Shown piece after piece: positions 8,112-15,407 of a stretch of 64,000 nt of DNA. A program made the position numbers and the translations under genes. The first letter of the stretch is position 1, and every line of letters begins with the position of its first letter. Origin of the DNA: Sphingopyxis sp. UBA6723 (GTDB lineage: Bacteria; Pseudomonadota; Alphaproteobacteria; Sphingomonadales; Sphingomonadaceae); the NCBI RefSeq assembly GCF_002454115.1, contig NZ_DKIH01000013.1, positions 195,717 through 259,716 on the forward strand. Direction: 5' to 3'. The notes under the pieces were generated by a model that was not told the DNA's origin, ran no database searches, and was given only the letters and a program-made list of their open reading frames with translations.

Positions 8112-10591
8112 GCATCTCATCGCGCCTTTCCCTTGTCGCCGCTGCGACGCTGCTGAGCCTGCCCGTGCAGGCTTTGGCGGCCGAGGAGCGCGCGTTCGAC
8201 GTGCCAAAAGGGAGTCTGTCAACCGCCCTACCCGTGATCAGTCGTCAGGCCGGGGTCAGCATCAGCGTCGTCGATGCCAAGTTGTGGCAGGCACGGGTCA
8301 AACCCGTTCGCGGTCGGATGCGCGTCGAGGACGCCATCCGGCGTCTGCTCAAGGGTTCGGACGCCCGCGCCGTCCGCGTCAGCGCCACCAGTTGGCGGAT
8401 CGAGCGCCGCCCCGCTGCCCCGCGGATCGCACAACGCCCTGCCCCGCAACCGGCGCCGCAGCACCGCGCGCGCGAACCGGCGCACGACATGGTCGCTGGC
8501 GTGCAGGACGAAATCATCGTTACTGCTTCGAAAACCGACCTCCCCTATTCGCATTTTGCCGGCGTCGTCACCCAGCTGAGTGGCGGCGATTTGGCGTTTG
8601 GCGGCGAACGCGGGATGGAATCGATCCTGTCGCGGACCGCAACCGTTTCGTCGACCCATTTGGGATCGGGGCGCAACAAGCTGTTCATCCGCGGCATCGC
8701 CGATTCCAGCTTCACCGGTCCCACACAATCGACGGTCGGCCAGTATCTGGGCGATATCCGTCTGAGTTATAACGCGCCCGATCCCGACCTGCGGCTCTAC
8801 GACGTCGACAATGTAGAAATCCTCGAAGGTCCGCAGGGGACACTCTATGGTGCCGGATCGCTCGGCGGCATCATTCGGGTTGTCCCCAAAGCCCCTGATC
8901 CGCGTGCGATGACGATACAGGCGATCGCGGGCGTTTCGCTGACCCAGCATGGCGACCCCGGCGGCGACATCGCTGCGATTGCCAATCTGCCGGTCGGGGA
9001 CAAGGGTCATGCGCTGCGGCTGGTCGGCTACATGCTGACCGACGGCGGCTATATCGATAACCCGCTGCGCGGTCAGAACGACGTCAATCGTGTTCATGTC
9101 CGTGGTGGTCGCGGGACTTTTCGCTTTGAAGCAGGCAATGATTGGACGATCGATCTGGGCGGCGTTTACCAATCGATCAAGTCCAACGATGCACAATATG
9201 CCGACAAGGCCGCCGACCCGTTGACCCGCAATTCGATGGTCGAACAAAATGCGTCGGCGCGTTATGGTCTCGGCACGGTCGTCGTTATGAAGGATTGGGG
9301 CGACCTGCATTTCCAGTCGTCCAACGCCTTCATCGACCACCGCCTGTTCGAACGCTTCGACGCCAGCCTGCCCGATGCACCGCCCGGCACCGTCATCACG
9401 ACGGGCGCGGTGGATGTCGAACGCCTGTTCGCGCCGGTTCAGGTGACGCCGCTCAGCACCGTGCCGCGGGTGCTCGACCAGCGCAACGCCACGCGCATGT
9501 TCGTCAGCGAGAACCGACTGTCGCGCCCGTATCACGACGGTCTCGGCTGGGTCGTCGGCGCGAGCGTCATCGACAATCGCGCCCGGCAGGACCGCGAATA
9601 TGGCTATGGCACCCTCCGTGCCGTGTTGCCCGGCGTGACCAACAAGATCACTGAGGTCACTGGCTATGCCGAGGCGACGGTCGAAGTCATGCCTGACCTC
9701 GTCGCCTCGGGCGGCGTGCGTTTGTCGCACGCGCGGCTCGGCGGCATGGCGGAAGGCGTGAGCGTCGCCCTCGCGCTGGCGGGACGGGCAACGACCGCGT
9801 CGCGCAATGAAACCGACCTGTTACCGTCTTTTTCGCTGCTCGCGACACCGCTGCACAATGTCCGCGTTTATGCGCGCTATCAGGAGGGTTTCCGTCCCGG
9901 CGGTTTGGCGGTCGATGGCAATTTTGTCCGGCGATTCCTGAACGATCAGGTTCGGACATGGGAGGCCGGGGTGCGATTCGGCGACAAAGGGCAAAGCCTG
10001 TTCGACGCCAGTCTTGCCATATCGCACAGCCGCTGGCGCAACATTCAGGCGGATTTCATCGACAGCACCGGCTTTCCGACCACCGCCAATATCGGTGACG
10101 GGCGCATCACCAGCATCTCCGCCGCGTTAGCGATGCGGCCGACCGAGACGCTGACGTTCGAACTGGGCGCGGTCCATAATCACAGCCGGGTCGATGATCT
10201 GGCGCTGGAGATCCTGCCGGTCTTCGCCGCGGCGCCGGGCCGCCTCGGCCGCATCCCCAATGTCGCGAGCCATGCAGTGCGTGGATCGGTCAACTATGCA
10301 TTGGTCATCGGTGATGAGGATTTCCGCGTAAACGGCTGGGCCAATTATATCGGGCCATCGCGGCTCGGCATTGGTCCGGTGCTGGGCGAGAGTCAGGGCG
10401 ACTATATCGACACCGGGCTGGCAATGCGCATCGGCAACGACCGCCGCGGGTTGTCGCTGACGCTGACCAACCTGTTTGACTCGCGCGGCAACCGCTTTTC
10501 GCTCGGAACTCCGTTCGTGGAGGGTAACGAAGGCTTCATGACGCCGCTTCGGCCTAGGACGCTGCGGATCGCGGTGGATGTAGCGTATTAA
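8108..10591 (+). CDS. TonB-dependent receptor with N-terminal STN signalling domain
   Basis: Outer-membrane receptor (about 827 aa from this start) that imports an unknown ligand with TonB energy and reports occupancy to FecR. In order: Sec signal peptide ending PVQALAAEE, STN domain (FDVPKGSLSTALPVISRQAG), a TonB-box-like stretch DEIIVTASK, a plug domain with KLFIRGIADSS and VEILEGPQGTLYGAGSLGG, then a 22-strand-type barrel ending in aromatic/hydrophobic beta-strands. No ATG, GTG or TTG precedes the signal peptide; CTG 8108, overlapping the fecR stop as CTGA, would restore it. The first canonical codon, GTG 8165, falls inside the leader and would truncate it. The substrate cannot be told from sequence. 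Confidence 0.9.
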   Translation: MSISSRLSLVAAATLLSLPVQALAAEERAFDVPKGSLSTALPVISRQAGVSISVVDAKLWQARVKPVRGRMRVEDAIRRLLKGSDARAVRVSATSWRIERRPAAPRIAQRPAPQPAPQHRAREPAHDMVAGVQDEIIVTASKTDLPYSHFAGVVTQLSGGDLAFGGERGMESILSRTATVSSTHLGSGRNKLFIRGIADSSFTGPTQSTVGQYLGDIRLSYNAPDPDLRLYDVDNVEILEGPQGTLYGAGSLGGIIRVVPKAPDPRAMTIQAIAGVSLTQHGDPGGDIAAIANLPVGDKGHALRLVGYMLTDGGYIDNPLRGQNDVNRVHVRGGRGTFRFEAGNDWTIDLGGVYQSIKSNDAQYADKAADPLTRNSMVEQNASARYGLGTVVVMKDWGDLHFQSSNAFIDHRLFERFDASLPDAPPGTVITTGAVDVERLFAPVQVTPLSTVPRVLDQRNATRMFVSENRLSRPYHDGLGWVVGASVIDNRARQDREYGYGTLRAVLPGVTNKITEVTGYAEATVEVMPDLVASGGVRLSHARLGGMAEGVSVALALAGRATTASRNETDLLPSFSLLATPLHNVRVYARYQEGFRPGGLAVDGNFVRRFLNDQVRTWEAGVRFGDKGQSLFDASLAISHSRWRNIQADFIDSTGFPTTANIGDGRITSISAALAMRPTETLTFELGAVHNHSRVDDLALEILPVFAAAPGRLGRIPNVASHAVRGSVNYALVIGDEDFRVNGWANYIGPSRLGIGPVLGESQGDYIDTGLAMRIGNDRRGLSLTLTNLFDSRGNRFSLGTPFVEGNEGFMTPLRPRTLRIAVDVAY

Positions 10592-10594
10592 TTT

Positions 10595-10731
10595 GATCCT
10601 CCCTGTGGCGCAGTCATGGGGAGGTGGCAGCGCGAAGCGTTGACGGAGGGGCTTTGACGCGGCCGTTGCGGCCCCTCCACCCCTCGCTTCGCGAGCGGTC
10701 CCCCTCCCCATCGCTGCGCGACAGGGAGGAT
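10595..10731. repeat. Long intergenic palindrome between convergent genes
   Basis: The left arm 10595-10652 (GATCCTCCCTGTGGCGCAGT...) is the imperfect reverse complement of the right arm 10670-10731 (...GCTGCGCGACAGGGAGGAT). The whole gap between the receptor and the acyl-CoA dehydrogenase is this one element. It could act as a bidirectional terminator. The internal motif with GGGGAGG and CGCGAAGCG is typical of sphingomonad intergenic repeats. Confidence 0.8.
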
Positions 10732-10733
10732 TA

Positions 10734-11873
10734 TCAATCCGCCAGAACCAAACGTTCGTACCGGTCCATGTGATAATCATGGCTCCCGAACTGGCTCTCG
10801 ATCATCGTGGCGCGCTTGAAATAATGGCCGATTGCCAGCTCCTGCGTAATGCCGATGCCGCCGTGGGTCTGGATCGCATTCTGGCCGACGAAGTTGGCGC
10901 CGCGCGCGACCTTCGCCTTGGCGGCGGAGACCGCGGCCATGCGCTCGTTCGCTGGCAAATCGAGCTTGAGCACGCCCATGATCGTCATCGAACGCGCCTG
11001 TTCGACCTCCATGAACATATCGACCATCCGGTGCTGGAGCACCTGGAATTTGGCGATCGGCACCCCGAACTGCTTGCGCTGTTGGGTATATTCCAGCGTG
11101 CCTTCGTGCAGCTTCTGCATCACGCCGGTCGCCTCGGCGCACACCGCGACGGTCGCTTCATCGACGATCTGTTCGACCAGCGGCAGGCCGGTGCCTTCGC
11201 CGCCGAGCAGCGCGTCGCCAGGGATCGCGACATTTTCGAAATAGATTTCCGACGCGCGGCTGCCATCGACGGTCGGATAGTCGCGGCGGACGATGCCGGG
11301 CAGATTGGCTTCGATCAGGAACAGCGATACCCCCTCCCGGTCGCGCGTGCCGCCACCGGTGCGCGCCGTGACAAGCAAATGGGTTGCCCAGGGCGCGGCA
11401 TAAACGACACCCTTGTGGCCGTTCAGCACATAGCCCGCGCCGTCTTTCTTGGCGGTGGTGCGCAAATTGGCGAGGTCGTAGCGCCCCTGCGGTTCGGCAT
11501 AGGCAAAGGCGACGATAACGTTGCCGGCAATAATTTCGGGGATGATTGCATCGGCCTGTGCGCCGCCCACGGCCTTCAGCGCCCCGCCGGCGATGACGAC
11601 GGTCGGGAGATAAGGTTCGATCCCGATGACCTTGCCCAGTTCCTCCATCACAATCGCGTTTTCGAGCGCGCCACCGCCCAGCCCGCCGTGGACTTCGGCA
11701 AAAGGTGCCCCAAGCATACCCAGTTCCTGCGCCAGCGCCGTCCAGATCGCCGGATCGCGGCCGCTGTCCGAATTGATGAACTTCTGGCGCGTGTCGAAAT
11801 CATAGGTGTCGCTGAGGAAGCGCGCGAGCGTGTCGCGGATCATGTCCTGCGTTTCGGTGTAGGTGAAATCCAT
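10734..11873 (-). CDS. Acyl-CoA dehydrogenase family protein (second of a pair)
   Basis: FAD-dependent enzyme of the acyl-CoA dehydrogenase fold (379 aa), expected to oxidise or partner in oxidising an acyl-CoA ester. The N-terminal helical domain starts MDFTYTETQDMIRDTLARFL. The middle beta-domain contains FAYAEPQGRYDLANLRTTAK and the C-terminal domain contains THGGIGITQELAIGHYFKRA. The end reads IESQFGSHDYH rather than the canonical YEGTxEIQ. It lies downstream of another acyl-CoA dehydrogenase on the same strand, with a 107-base gap containing a palindrome. Such pairs often form heteromeric enzymes for bulky side chains. The exact substrate is unknown. Confidence 0.93.
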   Translation of the reverse strand: MDFTYTETQDMIRDTLARFLSDTYDFDTRQKFINSDSGRDPAIWTALAQELGMLGAPFAEVHGGLGGGALENAIVMEELGKVIGIEPYLPTVVIAGGALKAVGGAQADAIIPEIIAGNVIVAFAYAEPQGRYDLANLRTTAKKDGAGYVLNGHKGVVYAAPWATHLLVTARTGGGTRDREGVSLFLIEANLPGIVRRDYPTVDGSRASEIYFENVAIPGDALLGGEGTGLPLVEQIVDEATVAVCAEATGVMQKLHEGTLEYTQQRKQFGVPIAKFQVLQHRMVDMFMEVEQARSMTIMGVLKLDLPANERMAAVSAAKAKVARGANFVGQNAIQTHGGIGITQELAIGHYFKRATMIESQFGSHDYHMDRYERLVLAD

Positions 11874-11886
11874 TTTTACATCCCCG

Positions 11887-11972
11887 TCGCCCCCGCGAAG
11901 GCGGGGGCCGCTATAGGTTTATACTGCGGCGCCGAGTCAGGCCGATTGCGGCCCCCGCCTATGCGGGGGCGG
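11887..11972. repeat. Intergenic palindromic repeat within the acyl-CoA dehydrogenase pair
   Basis: GCCCCCGCGAAGGCGGGGGC near 11889-11908 and GCCCCCGCCTATGCGGGGGC near 11951-11970 are each self-complementary, and the flanks also pair with one another. It is a REP-like double hairpin in the transcribed spacer. Confidence 0.75.
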
Positions 11973-11980
11973 CGCGTGCA

Positions 11981-13174
11981 TCAGAGACCCAGAACCATCT
12001 TCGCGATGATGTTGCGCTGAATCTCGTTCGACCCGCCATAGATCGTCGTCTTGCGCATGTTGAAATAGGTCGGCGCGGCGCGGTGGGCGTAGTCGGGGCC
12101 GATCGGATGCTCGTTGTCGCCCTCGCCGAAACCGCGGAAATAGGGCGCACCATAATGTCCGACCGCTTCCAGGCTGAGTTCGGTCAGCCGCTGCTGGATC
12201 TCCGATCCCTTGATCTTGAGCAGGCTCGATTCCGGGCCAGGTCCGCGTCCGGCATTCGGGCCGGCCAGGCTGCGCAGCTCGGTGAATTCCAGCGCCGCCA
12301 GATCGACTTCCAGCTCGGCCACCTTGCGCTTGAAAAACGCATTGGCGAGCAGCGGCTTGTTGCCGTCGACTTCGGTGCGGGCAATCGCCTTGACCTTCTC
12401 GATCCCGCGCTTCGACGCCGCGACCCCAGCGATCCCGGTGCGTTCGTGGGCGAGCAGGAACTTGGCGCAGGTCCAGCCCTTGTTTTCTTCGTACACGCGG
12501 TTGGCGACGGGGACGCGGACATCCTCCAGCCACACTTCATTGACCTCATGCTCCCCGCCCAAGGTGATGATCGGGCGCACGGTGATGCCGGGCGACTTCA
12601 TGTCGATGAGGAGGAAGGAAATGCCTTCCTGCTGCTTCGCATCCTTGTCGGTACGGACGAGGAAAAAGCCCCAGTCCGCGTGCTGCGCCAGCGTCGTCCA
12701 GGTTTTCTGTCCATTGACGATATAATCATCGCCGTCGCGCACGGCGGTGGTGCGGAGCGAAGCGAGGTCGCTGCCCGAACCAGGTTCCGAATAGCCTTGG
12801 CACCACCAATCCTCACCCGACAGGATGCGCGGCAGGAAATGGGCCTTCTGTTCGGGCGTGCCAAAGGTGTAGATCACCGGGCCGACCATCGCGAGGCCGA
12901 AGGGCATCAGCCGAATGCAATCGGCGCGCGCGGTTTCTTCGGACCAGATAAAGCGCTGTGTCGGGGTCCAGCCGGTGCCGCCATATTCGACCGGCCATGC
13001 GGGCGCGATCCAACCCTTTTTGTGCAGGATCTTGTGCCAGACGAGGAAGTCCTCCTTGGACATTTCCTCGCCCTCATCCTGCTTTTCACGCAGATCGGCG
13101 GGGTAATTTTCGGCGATGAAGTCGCGCACTTCCTGCTGGAAGGCGAGATCTTCGGGGCTGAATTCCATGTCCAT
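11981..13174 (-). CDS. Acyl-CoA dehydrogenase family protein (first of a pair)
   Basis: Flavoenzyme of 397 aa with the complete acyl-CoA dehydrogenase fold. The N-terminus is MDMEFSPEDLAFQQEVRDFI. The FAD/substrate region contains QGYSEPGSGSDLASLRTTA and WTTLAQHADW. The C-terminal region contains YFNMRKTTIYGGSNEIQR. The residue that is the catalytic Glu in medium-chain enzymes (IYEGT) is Gly here, which is common in the larger or side-chain-type ACADs. ATG 13174 is preferred over a GTG one codon upstream because GGGAGA lies eight bases before it. It is the promoter-proximal member of a two-gene set with the dehydrogenase ending at 10734. Confidence 0.94.
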   Translation of the reverse strand: MDMEFSPEDLAFQQEVRDFIAENYPADLREKQDEGEEMSKEDFLVWHKILHKKGWIAPAWPVEYGGTGWTPTQRFIWSEETARADCIRLMPFGLAMVGPVIYTFGTPEQKAHFLPRILSGEDWWCQGYSEPGSGSDLASLRTTAVRDGDDYIVNGQKTWTTLAQHADWGFFLVRTDKDAKQQEGISFLLIDMKSPGITVRPIITLGGEHEVNEVWLEDVRVPVANRVYEENKGWTCAKFLLAHERTGIAGVAASKRGIEKVKAIARTEVDGNKPLLANAFFKRKVAELEVDLAALEFTELRSLAGPNAGRGPGPESSLLKIKGSEIQQRLTELSLEAVGHYGAPYFRGFGEGDNEHPIGPDYAHRAAPTYFNMRKTTIYGGSNEIQRNIIAKMVLGL

Positions 13175-13338
13175 CACGAATCTCCCGTTGGGTAATGGCG
13201 CGCTTATACTGCGCGCTCACCTTTACGTAAACGGCAAGTTGCGACTTGCAACTTTCCTTGGCCCAATGATTGCGCGTAACATCGCCGCTTGTCCAGCGCG
13301 TGCATTCGTCACGGGCGGACAAAGTTGGGGGATGGGAT

Positions 13339-14415
13339 ATGACAAAAGGCACGCGTACAGCGCTCTGGGTGGCAACGATCCTTGGCATCGCGCTTCTGTC
13401 GGCGTGGTTGTTTCAGCGACCGATCGGCCTTTGGCTCTTCGAGCGCGCGGTCGAACGCGCGGCGGCGCGCGACACGCTCAAGGATCTGCCAGACGGATTG
13501 CACGTCGGTCTCTGCGGCACCGGCTCCCCCCTCCCCAGCCGCGAACGCGCGGCGTCCTGCACCGTCGTGATCGCGGGCAAGGCGATGTTTGTTGTTGATG
13601 CCGGAGAGGGCGCGGCGCGCAATATCGCGCAGATGGGTTTGCCCAATGGCCGCATCAAGGCGATGTTCCTGACCCATTTTCATTCGGACCATATCGACGG
13701 GATGGGGCCAATGATGCTGCTGCGCTGGACCGCCAGCGGCAACAGAAGTCCCCTGCCCGTTTATGGCCCGCCGGGTGTCGAGCAGGTTATTGCCGGGTTC
13801 AACGCCGCCTATGCACTCGATAACGGCTATCGCACCGCGCACCATGGCGAGGCGATCACACCCCCCGCAGCTGCCGGTGCCACAGCGATCGCCTTTGCGC
13901 TCCCGGCGGCACCGACGGTCATCTACGACGCGGCCGGCCTTCGCGTCACCGCTTTTGCCGTCGATCACCGCCCGGTGCAGCCGTCGGTGGGTTATCGTTT
14001 CGACTATAAGGGACGCAGCCTCGTCGTCAGTGGCGACACGGCGCCATCGAAGTCGCTGGAAGTAGCTTCCAAAGGCGCCGACCTTCTGATTCACGAGGCA
14101 TTGAACCCCGCGATGGTCAAGACGCTCGCAGCCAAGCTCGACAAGGCGGGCCGCAAGCAGACTGCACAGATCATGCGCGACATCCTCGATTATCATGCCA
14201 GCCCGACGCAGGCGGCCGACAGCGCGCGCGTCGCAGGGGTTCAGATGCTGGTGCTCAGCCATGTCGTGCCGTCGATGCCGTCGTCCTACTTCAATGGAGC
14301 CTTCCTCGGCGGCGCCGAAAGTCACTTCGACGGGCCGATCATCGTCGGCGAGGACGGCCAATCCTTCTCGCTGCCCGCTGGCAGCAAGACAATCGAACGC
14401 GGCAGCTGGTTCTAG
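13339..14415 (+). CDS. Membrane-anchored MBL-fold metallo-hydrolase
   Basis: Metallo-beta-lactamase-fold hydrolase (358 aa) of the RNase Z/arylsulfatase-like branch. An N-terminal transmembrane anchor (residues about 9-25) precedes the hydrolase, so the enzyme is probably periplasmic. The metal site is intact: THFHSDH at 112-118, a later AVDHRPVQPSVGY, VVSGDTAPS with the bridging Asp, and VLSHVVPSMPS. ATG 13339 follows a GGGGATGGGAT tract and begins directly at the anchor. The stop overlaps the convergent PAS-protein gene by four bases. The substrate is unknown; the anchor argues against tRNA processing. Confidence 0.9.
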   Translation: MTKGTRTALWVATILGIALLSAWLFQRPIGLWLFERAVERAAARDTLKDLPDGLHVGLCGTGSPLPSRERAASCTVVIAGKAMFVVDAGEGAARNIAQMGLPNGRIKAMFLTHFHSDHIDGMGPMMLLRWTASGNRSPLPVYGPPGVEQVIAGFNAAYALDNGYRTAHHGEAITPPAAAGATAIAFALPAAPTVIYDAAGLRVTAFAVDHRPVQPSVGYRFDYKGRSLVVSGDTAPSKSLEVASKGADLLIHEALNPAMVKTLAAKLDKAGRKQTAQIMRDILDYHASPTQAADSARVAGVQMLVLSHVVPSMPSSYFNGAFLGGAESHFDGPIIVGEDGQSFSLPAGSKTIERGSWF

Positions 14416-15311
14416 GCGGCGCGCCGGGTGACCAGAACAACCGCACCATCGCTGGCATAAGGTCCGCGGACTTCGGCGATCGTCAGATCGACGTCGATGG
14501 CGTCGCCGTCGCGCGTCACCATCTGGGACGCAATGCACACGGGCTGACCCGAACGGAACAGCGCCTCCAGTCCCTCAGAAAAAGCCGGACGATCGCTGAC
14601 CGCCAACAACGCCGAAAAACGCACCCGCCGGATCGCGGCGGCATCGACCCCGAGCATAACGAGTAGCGTGTCGTTCGCCGCCTCGACTGCTCCGCGCACG
14701 GATATACGGGCGTGACCGATACGGCCCTGCGCCTCGATCGCCCTGGCCAACGCCTGGCGCGCGTCGTTCGCGGCAAAGTCGGCCAGCGCGTCGCTGACAT
14801 CGCGCAGGATGATCGCCCCGCCGACCGGCACAGGAACCAGGTCAACACGCAGCCATTGGCGCGGCCGCAAGATGTCCGGCAGGTCGCCGGAAAAGCGCTC
14901 GCGATGATCGATCAGGCGGATCATATGCTGCGCCAGCAAGCTCCCCTTGATCCGCGGCACGGCGGTCATTAACGGCTCTCCGATCAGGGCAGCGCACGCG
15001 CTTTCCAGCATGTCGGACGCGGCGGGATTGACCGTCACAATTCGCCACTGCCGGTCGATCAGAATCACCGCGTCGCGGATCGATTCGACGACCCCCGCAA
15101 GCGAAGACTGTGGGCAATCGGGCGTCCGAACGGCGTCGGGTCCATCACGGTCCAGACGACGATAATCGTCGAGCGAGATGAGTACATGCGCGTCTTTGCC
15201 GTGATGCGTCACCACGACCGGCTTGCGCGCCGATTGCAGGCGCCAATTGGCAAAGCCGCGGATGAAATCTGCCGCCGAGACGCGCTGTGGTTCCTGGGTT
15301 GCTCGCACCAT
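14412..15311 (-). CDS. Phd/YefM antitoxin-like domain fused to two PAS-like domains
   Basis: Predicted 299-residue regulator. Residues about 8-55 (VSAADFIRGFANWRLQ, then KPVVVTHHGKDAHVLISLDD) match the Phd/YefM antitoxin fold, which binds DNA and normally neutralises a Doc/YoeB toxin. Residues 70-172 form a PAS domain (SLAGVVESIRDAVILIDRQ, VTVNPAASDMLE). Residues 200-297 look like a second PAS domain. No toxin gene lies on either side. ATG 15311 has GGGGAGG immediately upstream; a TTG at 15407, right after the upstream pilus gene's stop, is an alternative. It probably follows the tadG-like gene in one transcript. Sensory DNA-binding function is inferred only. Confidence 0.8.
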   Translation of the reverse strand: MVRATQEPQRVSAADFIRGFANWRLQSARKPVVVTHHGKDAHVLISLDDYRRLDRDGPDAVRTPDCPQSSLAGVVESIRDAVILIDRQWRIVTVNPAASDMLESACAALIGEPLMTAVPRIKGSLLAQHMIRLIDHRERFSGDLPDILRPRQWLRVDLVPVPVGGAIILRDVSDALADFAANDARQALARAIEAQGRIGHARISVRGAVEAANDTLLVMLGVDAAAIRRVRFSALLAVSDRPAFSEGLEALFRSGQPVCIASQMVTRDGDAIDVDLTIAEVRGPYASDGAVVLVTRRAA

Positions 15312-15407
15312 GGCCTCCCCGATTGTCGGATCACTGTTGATCCTTTTGGGGTGGATCGCGCGAAGATGGCCAAAAACTTTGTCCGCCGCGACGCCGATAT
15401 GGCGCAA

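Noticed and set aside
8228..9730. A 500-residue open frame antisense to the TonB receptor
   Set aside because: The plus strand has clear STN, plug and barrel motifs. The antisense frame is compositional.
10770..12020. Plus-strand frame across the second acyl-CoA dehydrogenase
   Set aside because: The minus strand carries full ACAD motifs. No family is seen in the plus frame.
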